Shown here: piece by piece, positions 22,793 through 32,460 of the stretch | How the letters are laid out: each line of letters opens with the position of its first letter | How positions within the stretch are numbered: position 1 is the stretch's first letter | Assembly (NCBI GenBank): GCA_019096195.1 | Contig: JAGTXK010000141.1 | Location: forward strand, 186,001 to 250,000 | Direction: 5' to 3' | Source of the DNA: Boletus sp. NGJ | Taxonomy: Eukaryota; Basidiomycota; Agaricomycetes; Boletales; Boletaceae | Length of the DNA: 64,000 nt | Program-made: the position numbers and the translations under genes | The notes under the pieces: model-generated | Database searches by the model: none | What the model was told of the DNA's origin: nothing | Seen by the model: only the letters and a program-made list of their open reading frames with translations

Positions 22793-24590
22793 TTGTGGAT
22801 ATTGTCAAGAAGGTACAGTAGCGTCAATACGGAGCGTCGAGCAATAGCGTGAGCTAGACAAATTGATCGCAATGACGCGTCAGTGGTACGATGGCAATAC
22901 GATGGCTGGTTTGGTTGTTGGTAGAGACTGTCGCAACGAGTTCGGAGGTGGTGTTGACGACAACAAAGGTTTGTTGGACGACTGTAACGTGTAGAGGAGA
23001 TCGAAGTCAGAGTTCAAAGAGCAGGGCGTCGACTATCAAATTCAAAGGACCCAGTTTTTCCCACGGTCAATTCCACTCACATTGCTCTTGCGACAGAGCG
23101 AAAAAGTTTGTGGAATAGAATTCATTCAGCTTTTCAGATGGCCAGTACATCCCGTGTCGGCTGTGCTCTGTCAGCTCGTTTGCACGAGAGATAATTGGTT
23201 GTGCATCGTTTGTACAGCTACGCACCATCACCATCAAACCTGGCGTCGGTGATCGTTTTGGTCGACGTCGCTCGAAGTACTCGGGAACAGACAGCTACTA
23301 GCGACATGACCACCGTATAAGATCCACAGTTGTTTCCACGTTTATGGATAAAATCTAGAATGTTATCCATCCTACGAGTCGATCGACAGGTCGAGAACGA
23401 ATGCAACCCCCGGCAGTTCAGAATTCAGGTGGACTTGGCCGATCTTATGAACTGCTCAGCGATCTAGGTGACACTTAGAAGGTAGGCGAAGAGGTGGACG
23501 AACGGCCGCCATTCTTTCTCCACTAGCTAAACTGCCCAATTCCATCCCCCACGACCAGGCTTGTGCCAATACAGACCAGTGCAACGTGGCGAACGCGAGG
23601 GTCAATGACTCAAATAATATAACTCCACGTATCGAAAGAAAACGGGATCACGAACATCAGCGAACACGAGTGTCACCGGATGTAGTTCAGTCTGATTGTT
23701 CTGCCAAGTTAATTGCTTCCCCTCCCCTACAGAAACGGAAATATTCTCATGGTAGCTATCCCGACGACGCACCATCTTGCAGACATGCGCCTACCACCCC
23801 TTGTCCGGGTTCCCGACAGCTTCCTGTGAAGGTCAAGTTGTCCAAAGGCCATCACCACCCTGAAATGACTGAGCAACACACATAGCTTACCCAGGTCGGA
23901 GGCCAATCACCCAACGAGCCGATGTGTTTATTCTGCGATCCCGGATCCGCGTCTGCCAGCTTTACTCATTAGACAGGTCTGGTCACCGGACTAGCCTTGC
24001 TTGCACTCTGAAAATCATCTCATTCGTACCAGATTGCGCCGCGCAATGAAATGGCTTACTAAGTAAGCACAGCTCTGGCCCAGGTAAGCACTGGAAGAAC
24101 ATCATATTCTTACCACGGAGAGGACAAACAGACACTGGAAGAGTTCATACATCACGCGGGAACCTGAACAAGAAACAGGTGCCCAGGTACTTCGGGTTAT
24201 GCATCATGTCATCACCCAGGAAGCGGATACGGAAATGGCAGGATGTCGGTGATGTCTCACTAAGCAAAACAACCCGTCAGGGGAAGAGTACATCATGCAT
24301 CATGCATTACTCGGGAACAAGACGCGAGCACGGCGGGCTTATGCATCCCCCCCGGACCAATGAAAAGATGGAATACAATTACTTCGACCTCGACTTAGCA
24401 CTCGGTAGGTCGGACACTTAAATTGGCCTACTCACACGTATGAATTGTGAACACGTATACGGTTTACGACAAACTGTATTTTTGTTTTGCTGGTATAAGT
24501 AACAAAAGGAAAGTAGCAAGATGAAGATGTGCATGGGTGAGTACTAATCTGTTTCTCCCAATAGACAAGCTACGCAGCCGAATCTCTAAA
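22793..24590. other. Intergenic region, no supported gene
   Basis: About 1.8 kb from the DHH1 start to the 3' end of the peptidase relic. The first few hundred bases probably hold the DHH1 promoter and 5' UTR. Open frames (for example 23586-23885 +) lack any motif. A stretch at 23955-23994 resembles 49252-49290 at roughly 32 of 40 positions by hand alignment, possibly an old dispersed repeat. Confidence 0.4.
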
Positions 24591-25467
24591 TTACACATAC
24601 TGAATTGTCACGGACGCTCCGTTGGTAGTGACATTGGTCAGAACTTTGTTGTTTTGTATAATGTCAAGGATGGTGGCGCCAGAAGGGTCATAGCTCCCCG
24701 TCCCAGTTGCCACAGCGTTCGCAAACGTGACCGTATCGAAGTCGGCAAAGGGGACGAGGTCACTATTGTTCAGCGTGTAATCTTCAACGATCCATGCCAC
24801 GTTCTGACCGCAAAGGGGGGTAGAGGAATTGAGGCTCTTAGACATACGCTGGTCATTAGTCAGATTCTCTATCGTTATATTACCAGTATACGGGGACAAC
24901 GCGACGACAGTGAGTTTGATGACATCTCCAGCAAAGATTTCGATGGGATCTGGGGCCTCGTAGGATTTACTGGGGTACCACATGTACCAAGCTGTTGGTG
25001 AAAAGAACAGTGAGATGTGTGTGAATACATGGTTAAATGCTACCTTACCAGTATATGCAGGTAGAGGGCTTTCGACGAAGAACGTAACACCGGCCCGGAG
25101 AGTGGTACTTGTGCAAGTGTAACCATCGATACCGACCCAGGCAGCAGCAGAAGCCCCGTTCGAACCTGAGGGTGTGGGAACAATGAAGGTCCCGGTGACA
25201 GTGCTGAACGTTCCCTGTCAAAACGAGACGAGGATGAGATCGTGGCGGTCGCAGATTAGAAAGATGTTACAGACATTACCCTCAGCATACACAGCACCAG
25301 CCCAATTTGGGGTGTGTTGAACATTGGAAATAGCACCAGTAGCCTGCTCTGAAGGATTATTAACCGCTCTCACGACGGCGAGCAACGCGAGTGCTTAACC
25401 CAGAAGGAACAGCCAAAACCACACAGGCGAGCAATAAGCTACTGAAAAGGGCAACGTTGCAGAGCAT
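24591..25467 (-). pseudogene. Glutamic peptidase (G1/eqolisin) relic with frameshift and lost catalytic Gln
   Basis: Secreted acid peptidase family of fungi. The ATG at 25467 begins a signal peptide (MLCNVALFSSLLLACVVLA) and a basic propeptide, but the frame hits TAA at 25360-25362. The mature domain continues in the +1 frame from AVNNPSEQATGAISN. Then come PNWAGAVY, TVTGTFIVPTPSGS, WVGIDGYTC, AWYMWYP, AGDVIKLTVVA, WIVEDY and SGATILDIIQNNKVL, ending at 24591. Two introns are visible (about 25273-25217 and 25048-24990). Compared with scytalidoglutamic peptidase, the catalytic Gln (ILQTG) is replaced by Arg (TLRAG, codon 25097-25095), and WYEWYP reads WYMWYP. The second catalytic residue, Glu in WIVED, is kept. 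Frameshift plus lost Gln argue for a dead gene; a sequencing error could explain the frameshift but not the Gln change. Confidence 0.8.
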
Positions 25468-25548
25468 GATGAATGTAAGGGAGAAGAGATCGAAAGAATG
25501 AGTTCCCGGCGTCGAAAGAACGTACCTCTGGGCTTTTATGCATTCTGC

Positions 25549-25848
25549 TTATTGCCCGATGTTCATATTTAGTCGGACAAGCATGCTGCACGCAAAGCTC
25601 GCTAGTGAACTCAAACACTCAAAGACCGATCTTGTGCCTCGATCAATATTTAAGTTCTCATCTTCATTCAAGTGGTGGGGTTCATGTACAGCGTAGCACT
25701 GAATAACACAGATACTCACACACAAGGCGATGAGCAGTGCTTTTAAAATGCGGGTAAAATGTACTGGAAAACGCGAAGACAAAAGTTGAAGATCGATATA
25801 CTCGTCGGCAAAAATCAAAGTTCTCACGAACCTGCAGTCGTGCCCCAA
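25549..25848 (-). CDS. Possible small membrane protein, doubtful
   Basis: An uninterrupted 99-codon frame with one strong hydrophobic segment (ILKALLIALCVSICVIQC) after a charged N-terminal part, and an acidic stretch HHLNEDENLNIDR after it. It lies upstream of the peptidase relic on the same strand and next to the hairpin element. I recognise no family, and the AT-rich setting makes chance frames likely. Confidence 0.25.
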   Translation of the reverse strand: MGHDCRFVRTLIFADEYIDLQLLSSRFPVHFTRILKALLIALCVSICVIQCYAVHEPHHLNEDENLNIDRGTRSVFECLSSLASFACSMLVRLNMNIGQ

Positions 25849-25881
25849 GTATTGGCTTGAAGAGGTCTGGACTTGGGGTAT

Positions 25882-26063
25882 TTAATTTCGTAGAATAGCC
25901 GTGAAGACATCAAGTTTCATGTTCACGTTTTCGCCACCAACTGACTCGGACTTATAAGACAATCAATTTTATTTCTGAAATTTATGTAAAACAAGTCAGT
26001 TCGTGGCGTTTCAAAACGTCAACACGAAACTTGATGTCTTCACGGTTATTCTACGAAAATTAA
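25882..26063. mobile_element. TTAA-flanked long inverted repeat (MITE-like hairpin)
   Basis: Two arms of about 63 nt (25884-25946) and 68 nt (25994-26061) are inverted copies of one another with only a handful of mismatches and small gaps. They are separated by an AT-rich spacer of 47 nt. The outer ends read TTTCGTAGAATA on the left and, on the opposite strand, TTTTCGTAGAATA on the right. A TTAA abuts each side (25882-25885 and 26060-26063), as expected for a target-site duplication of TTAA-type DNA transposons such as piggyBac. No coding capacity is present, so a non-autonomous foldback/MITE element is the simplest reading. It sits about 280 bp upstream of the start of the SDR gene. Confidence 0.7.
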
Positions 26064-26342
26064 TTATCGAGGGGACAAGCTGCTTGTACCCCTGAAAGTA
26101 AACTGACAGCGCGTGGAGAATTGGGAGGGCATTGAGAATTTCAAGTAGATTTTTGCCGACGTCAAGTTCCAGCTCCGTTCGAGTCAAGCCTATATCATAT
26201 TCATCTTCAGTGTTAAGTTTTCGAATTCTTGAGTTATCCGTGTACATACAAGTCATAATCAGTCAAGTTTGATACGATCCGAGGGCAAACTTGCGTCGTC
26301 CAAATTTCGTTTACTCGACTGCCGCGATATCACCTTCACCAG

Positions 26343-27554
26343 ATGGCACCAGCGCCCACATCAAGAGACAACCTCACGACTCGCATCCTCCCCCAGATGG
26401 TGCTCTCCGAGGGATCAAATCCTCTGACGCGATCCCTATCTCCTCCCCCACCGAACCTCACCCGCGCTGAACGTGCCACTTGGCGTTTCGCAATCCGAGG
26501 GAACGCGATCGGTAAGTAGCCACAGCGCCTGCAAGGGTGCCTGTTTTACCAAGGGAAAAGGAACAAAAATGATGGACTGACATTGCCATCGATGGTCCCC
26601 CCCTCGGACACACTACACACCCGCTCCTCCTTGGTAGTGACGGGCGGATGCGGTAATCTTGGGTTGGTCGTTGCGCGTGCTCTCCTCGAACACGGCGCAT
26701 CGGGCGTCTCACTCTGGGACGTCCAACCTGGTGGCGCCGATCCCACGGTGCGGGAACTCATTTCCAGCTTCCCTTCCGCCACGGTTGTCATTAAAGCGGT
26801 CGACGTGAGGGATGAGCACCGCGTTCGAGAGGCCGTCGCGCAGACCGTGTCCGAACTGGGCAGCGTCGATATGCTGTTGTGTTTCGCGGGAGTGGTGGTG
26901 TGTACGCATGCCCTCGAGCTAGGCCCCGACGACTGGAAGCGGACGCTCGACGTCAACACGACTGGGAGCTGGCTCTGTGCACAAGCCGTCGCCAAGTAAG
27001 TACTAGATGATTCGCTGTTTCGTAATGATCGATTTTCAATGATTTATGACCGTGGTCCCTCTGGTCATCCCCGCACTGACTCCGCGCACCCCGTCGTTCG
27101 TCCACAGCGAGATGGTGAAGCAACAGACAGGTGGCAGCATCGTCTTCACAGCTTCAATCTCTGCACACAGCGTCAACTTCCCACAACCACAAGTGTCTTA
27201 CAATGTTTCCAAAGGCGCACTGCTGCAGCTCAAAAATTCGCTCGCGGCTGAGTGGGCACGATATGGAATCCGGGTGAACAGTATCAGCCCTGGGTACATG
27301 GACACGATCTTGAACCATGGGTCGGGCCTCGAGAAAGCGAGACGTGAATGGGCCTCGAGGAATCCGATGGGTAGAATGGGGGATCCGGCAGAGCTGACAG
27401 GCGCGGTGGTATTACTGTGCAGTCGCGCGGGACGATATATTAATGGCGCAGATATTATCATCGATGGTGAGCTGCAACGCCTCATGGATTTGGGGCGCGG
27501 TAGGTTATTCTGAACGAATTCGTGATATCCACAGGGGGCGGATCTGTTTTCTAG
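26343..27554 (+). CDS. Short-chain dehydrogenase/reductase (sorbose reductase / mannitol dehydrogenase-like)
   Basis: NAD(P)-dependent cytosolic oxidoreductase. Four exons (26343-26511, 26638-26995, 27108-27466, 27535-27554) give 301 residues. Classical SDR motifs are present: cofactor loop TGGCGNLG, a CFAG in place of NNAG, catalytic Ser in FTASISAHSVN, YNVSK (Tyr and Lys), and NSISPGYMDT. The last exon is only 20 nt and completes the C-terminus as DGGGSVF; without it the frame would run on into intron sequence. The C-terminal pattern GRYINGADIIIDGG is that of sorbose reductase and NADP mannitol dehydrogenase relatives. The exact substrate cannot be read from sequence. The first 56 residues are a Pro-rich leader. 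Confidence 0.88.
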
Positions 27555-28987
27555 AACCCGTGACAACGAGATACTAGAGTAGAAAACATACTGCGAACAG
27601 AGAGGCGTTCTGTGACTTCCGATCTTGCCCGCCTTCCTGCGCAGGACACCCCAAAGGGAAAAGAAGGTACACACCACTGACCAGATCAGCTGCCGTTTTT
27701 AATTTGTTGCATTGGCATCTGTTGCGCCTTGAGTCCTATTGGGAGAGAAGCAGTGCTGGTTTTAGAACGAATGGTTTAGATGCGCTCTGCAAACATGAAA
27801 CTGCATCGACATGACAACGGTGCAGAAAAAGTGCAGCGCGAGTATTATACATCTCATTCGGGTACTTGTTGCTTCAGTGCTTGAGCCTCGAGTTTGGCAC
27901 AGGAGCGCCTCGGACCTCTTTCCTTTTGTTCGTGTTGCATAACATCGGAATGATCAGAAGGGGACACTGGTCCTGCTGATATCATTTGACGACCTGCACA
28001 TCACGATGGCCGCGCTATGATAGGTCGTAGTAAGCTCGGCACAAGCTATTTAAACGAATTTCAGTTGATTGTATCGCCTGGCGTCGCGACAGTATCACAG
28101 CAATATTTTGGACCGTGTCTGTGTGATCTCTTGAGGCGGAATTCTTAGTGAGCCGGTATTCATTCTTGCCACAGGACGGCGTCCGAGAGTTTATCGCCTG
28201 GGGTGGGCCATTCGGCGGACGCCGGAAGTATGAGGCAAGGCAGTGTCGGATTTGAGCTTGGCGACGCGATGAACGCACCAGGCTAGACCAGGCTCCTTTG
28301 GCAAAAGGGCTCATGTCTTGTATAGGAGTTGGTTGCTACATGAATGGGGGAGGAGAAGACACCCGATGACAAACCCAACATTATACGTTAGACCCTATAC
28401 GTCAGAGGCGCAGTCAACAGCAGCTGCCACCGAAGTCTCGACCTGGACAAAAAAACACTCAACGTAATTACCATGTCTTCCTCGGCCGCATCTAAAGGTC
28501 AGTTAGTTTTATCGTGTGGGCTAAAAAGTCTCTGGCAGACTGCGAGTCGCTGCTCCACCAAACGGTACAATCCACGACTCGGCCCGACACGCAAAAACAA
28601 ACATGTCTATTTGCCGATCGGCTGCCCGGAAATGTCGTGTTTACTCAAACCAATTACGCGGAGTTAAAGGTACCTTGGTCGGGGAAAATATCAGTGATGC
28701 GGTCCATTAATATGGGAACGCGCCCAGGGTTAAATGGGACTAATCATTGGCAGAACACTTCTCACATTGACGCTCATTTGTTTCCCTAAAAGTCGGGTGA
28801 GGTATTCCACGGCGTTCAGCATCCGCTTTCTTTCGCTAACCCACGTCTCAGCAGTTCCGGGATCGACCGCTTGTCTGTCAGTGGGAACTGCCCTTCAAAA
28901 TCATACCCGCATCGAGTTTTACGATTCACTCATTTTAATACCGCCCTCATTTTGCAACACTCTTTTCAAGGACGACGCCTCACGGAC
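27555..28987. other. Intergenic region, no supported gene
   Basis: About 1.4 kb. A short frame beginning MSSSAASK at 28473 continues in another frame as SLADCESLLHQTVQ, but the gap between them (about 31 nt) is too short for a normal intron and no family is recognised. The 3' part may be promoter and 5' UTR of the next gene. Confidence 0.35.
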
Positions 28988-30276
28988 ATGTTTACTCCTC
29001 CTCCCTCGCCGCTCCCTCCTACACGGCAAGTTTCACCCAGCAAGCTGGATGCGGATGCTTCAGACCTGATCCAAACAGGTAGTCCTATAGAAGATCCTTG
29101 TCACCCACTTCCAAGACAAAGGTCTCATCTCTCGATTCGATGGGCCATCGTGCTTGTACCTCTTGTTCTCATACTACTCGCTGCATCCACCCGTTCTCAG
29201 GTACACCCTGCTGTCTTTGGCCTACTTTCAACGGGCGATAATAACCCCAAGTGGACAAAAGTGGCGGATTGGTCACTTCATGAACCACACAAGGCTAAGA
29301 GCAACCGTTTGGTCAAGAAATCTACTTCAAATCGTCTTCTAACATCCAATACAACGAACCCCGCCCCCACGGTTCCTGTTAACCCCCCTCTACCCACACC
29401 GTTCCCTCAACCCTTTGATACGACACTCTCTGCTAATTTCTCCACCACTAGCTGCTACGACTTTTTTTTGAATATGACGGAAACGGATGCGTTTCGTGCC
29501 TGTCGACCATTTTCCTTGTTGATTGCTACCTCGGACGCATTTCAAGAGGTGGTTTTTGTTTTCGTTCGTCCCTTGGAAAATGTGAATAATCGTCGTTGGT
29601 TTTATCGAATAGGCTCAGAACAGCATCGACTTGATGAACACGGATGTATGGGGCACCTGCAACACGGATACTTCGCAAGTACAGTGCGATGCCAACATGT
29701 CTTGGTTCGCATCGTCGCTACAATCATCATGCGAAACGGACCTTGCAAATCAGGTGGTAACAGCCATGGTAACCCTCAATGGTGACTATCACGCCGATCG
29801 AAATTCCGCCGTGTTGCTGACCAATTCTGTGTGTGTTTCGCCGAACTGCAGCCTTGCACGCGTATGACCTGATGCGGAACGTCGCCTGCCAAGTGGATCC
29901 AGCGGCAAATTCGTACTGCTACGTCGAAGCTGTCGCGAATCCGGACCCATCAAATTATTGGTTCTACCAATTACCCCTCGGCCAGAAGCTCGGACCGAAC
30001 ATTACGACGAGTGCGTGTAATGGGTGTACGTCGGAACTGATGGCGTCATATGCCTCGGCGCTCAACAGTACCAATGGGACGTCCTTGACGGGTCTGGCGC
30101 AGACGTACAACGCTGCCGCTGACACGCTGAACAATGTGTGTGGGTCGTCGTACGCCAAAACGGCACAGGTATCGGGTTCGGCCTCCAAAGCATGGTTGAA
30201 TGCGGGTGTCCCAACGAAGAGTTCACTAGTGGCGCTGGGTGTGCTTGTGCTGTTCGCAGGGATCCTGACACAGTGA
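28988..30276 (+). CDS. Membrane-anchored secretory protein, DUF7729-like
   Basis: Three exons (28988-29548, 29613-29781, 29852-30276) give 384 residues in phase. An N-terminal cytosolic Pro/Ser-rich part is followed by a signal-anchor (WAIVLVPLVLILLAA), a Thr/Pro/Asn-rich stalk, and a Cys-containing luminal or extracellular domain: CYDFFLNMTETDAFRACRPF, LMNTDVWGTC, SSLQSSCETDL, YCYVEAVANP, CNGCTSELM and CGSSYAKTAQV. A C-terminal hydrophobic tail (SLVALGVLVLFAGILTQ) could serve as a GPI-attachment signal. The architecture fits fungal proteins annotated as DUF7729; I recall this family without being able to check it. Function unknown, probably cell surface. Confidence 0.75.
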
Positions 30277-30953
30277 GAATGACACATTCAGAGTCAGGGT
30301 GGACTGTGAGCTGGCGAACTAACCTCGGCATGGAGGGAACAGCTGTACAGAGTCCATGGATTATGATTTCTGTTTTGGTTCTTTTTGGGATCTGGTCGAA
30401 AATAGTATCGGGCAATCATCGTTGTTAGTACGCTTTCCCTAAGCTTGCGTGTGCATGTCTTCAATACACGTGCACCGATGTATAGCTGACCTGTTGTTTG
30501 TAGATTTACTTGGGTTCAGTTCTCCTTGATACCCAGTATGTACAGAATTAGATCCAACTTCGTAGGTGGCTCCCATGATGTTCGGATGCCATCCAAGTGG
30601 AAGCAGCGCCATGAATTATGAGTCGAATCGCCAGTTGATCCATACTTTCATCACTCACTCCACCATCTCGTTGTCTCCCGTCGAACCATCTCAACCGTTG
30701 GCAATGTTCATTGTCTCAGATGGCATCATTTGCCAAAAAGGGTGGGAAAATACATCACTCCGTAGAGGGGGCAGAGCGGTGATCACGTTGGTGCAATCCC
30801 CCTTAAGCTTCACGAGCGTCGATTGCTCTGACCTTGATTATCTTTGAAAAGTCGACCACGGTTGTCCAAGTAGTACGCGACACTTCACTTCGAAACGTCG
30901 CACGGTATCCTCTATCCTTCTCAGTGCGTCGCAGCCAAGGTTGTCGCACTATC
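30277..30953. other. Intergenic region
   Basis: About 680 bp between two co-directional genes. It probably holds the 3' UTR of the first and the promoter of the second. No motif or RNA gene is seen. Confidence 0.4.
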
Positions 30954-32237
30954 ATGCCTCGTCTTCGTGTCCTTGCTGGTCCGACTGCAGACGATCTAGC
31001 GCCCATCACGGATATCGTCAATACAGGTCAGGCGTACACGATTGCCTCCGAATATTTCGAAGGGAAGATTGCGATTTATGTCAAGAATTTCGTCGATCCA
31101 AATGGAAGACGGTTGACGAGTGAATATTTTGAGAGGGAGGATAGAAGAGGGATCACTTGGAGCATTCAGGTTCAAGGTATGTGCTGAACCAGCGTCCATG
31201 TTTTGTCCTGTCTCGCACCGCCTTCTCATGTGTTTGTACAGGCCGGTTCTTGCAACCACATTCAGCGAATGATATTATGTTCGGCAATATCTTTGAAAAG
31301 CAGTTGAAGCTCCCTTGGGGCTCAGGCGCAGCCCTTAAATTCATGCAGTTAGTGTGTCCGTTCCGTGACTTGATACCAAACTCACTCGGAATGGCGTTCA
31401 TTAAACAAAGCTTTATTGATCCTACATTAGAATACGACCTTGGTTGTTCCAAGCCATGGGCACTCTCACCTTTAATCGCAACGATGCCTCACTTTGCGCA
31501 CGAACGGATTTACAACCTAGACGGGCTATCACAATCCGACATACCCCCATTCCCCCCATCTGTTTCTATATCAGATGATACGTCCCAGCTGTGGACTGCC
31601 TCAACATGTTCTATCTGCCAACCTCGATCTTGCGATGTTACGCCCCCCTCGTTCTCTCGTACCTCCATCTCCACCTCGTGGTCGTCGAGTTCGGATACGT
31701 CGTACTGCTCCGCGAAGTCCTCTTTGCGAGACAACGTCAATAACACACTCAGAAGGTCCCTGGAGAAAGCGCACATACGATGGAAAGGGACCAAGCGCGA
31801 CTTGGACTTCCGGACGCCCGGTGAACGCAGATCATTCTTTGCCAATGCGCAACATCGCCAAGAAGTCGTTATGGGGCCGCAGGTCTGTCTGTTTTTATTG
31901 GCGTTTGACTTTCACAAGGGTGGCTAGTGCATTGATGAGCATTGAACTGACGACATGTATGTGGATTCAGGATCTCGTGACGACGGACTTTTGTTATGGC
32001 TACCTCGAGTTTAGCCCGACATTGTCGCTGCGTCTTCCGGGTGGTATTTCTTTTGATCTGGTCAGGTACTGGGACAAACATCCGGTCAAGTTTATCTGTT
32101 CTGAGCGCAAGAAAGCGTCTCCAGGCGAGGACGATGGGGAGCCAGTGGGAAACGTTTTCTGGTGTGTTTCATTCGAGGAGGGCGACGATGACGATGACGA
32201 CGATGGGGAAGAGTCGGGTGAAGCAGTGAGTGAGTGA
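30954..32237 (+). CDS. DUF1769 domain protein
   Basis: The opening MPRLRVLAGPTADDL, then SEYFEGKIAIYVKNF, ITWSIQVQGRFL, DIMFGNIFEKQLKLPWGSG, KPWALSPLIATMPHF and a C-terminal FSPTLSLRLPGGISFDLVRYWDKHPVKF are the blocks of the fungal DUF1769 family, whose biochemical role is unknown. Exons 30954-31176, 31242-31348, about 31409-31882 and about 31971-32237 join in phase. A Ser-rich insert of around 90 residues separates the two conserved halves, and the protein ends in a run of acidic residues (DDDDDDDGEESG). Intron 2 uses the unusual-looking donor CA|GTTAGT. The product is probably cytosolic or peripheral; no signal peptide or membrane segment is seen. Confidence 0.82.
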
Positions 32238-32460
32238 GCAGACGAAATAAATGTAATCCAGTATATCTTTATCTAGTTGACGAACAATAACTTAACTATC
32301 GTTGTGTTTGTACCACCGTGTAGTTGGTTGTCGTTTTCTTGGGACAGGGGCTTTATAGCCATTTCCGGATTCGTACGTTGTGTCTCTTCGGGCTTCCGTA
32401 CGAGTCGCTTGGCAACTTGCCTCCCTTCCGCCTCCTGTTCTTGACTCTATACAAATTATT

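Noticed and set aside
28473-28680. Possible short gene starting MSSSAASK
   Set aside because: The two frames would need a 31-nt intron, below any normal length, and the rest shows no motif.
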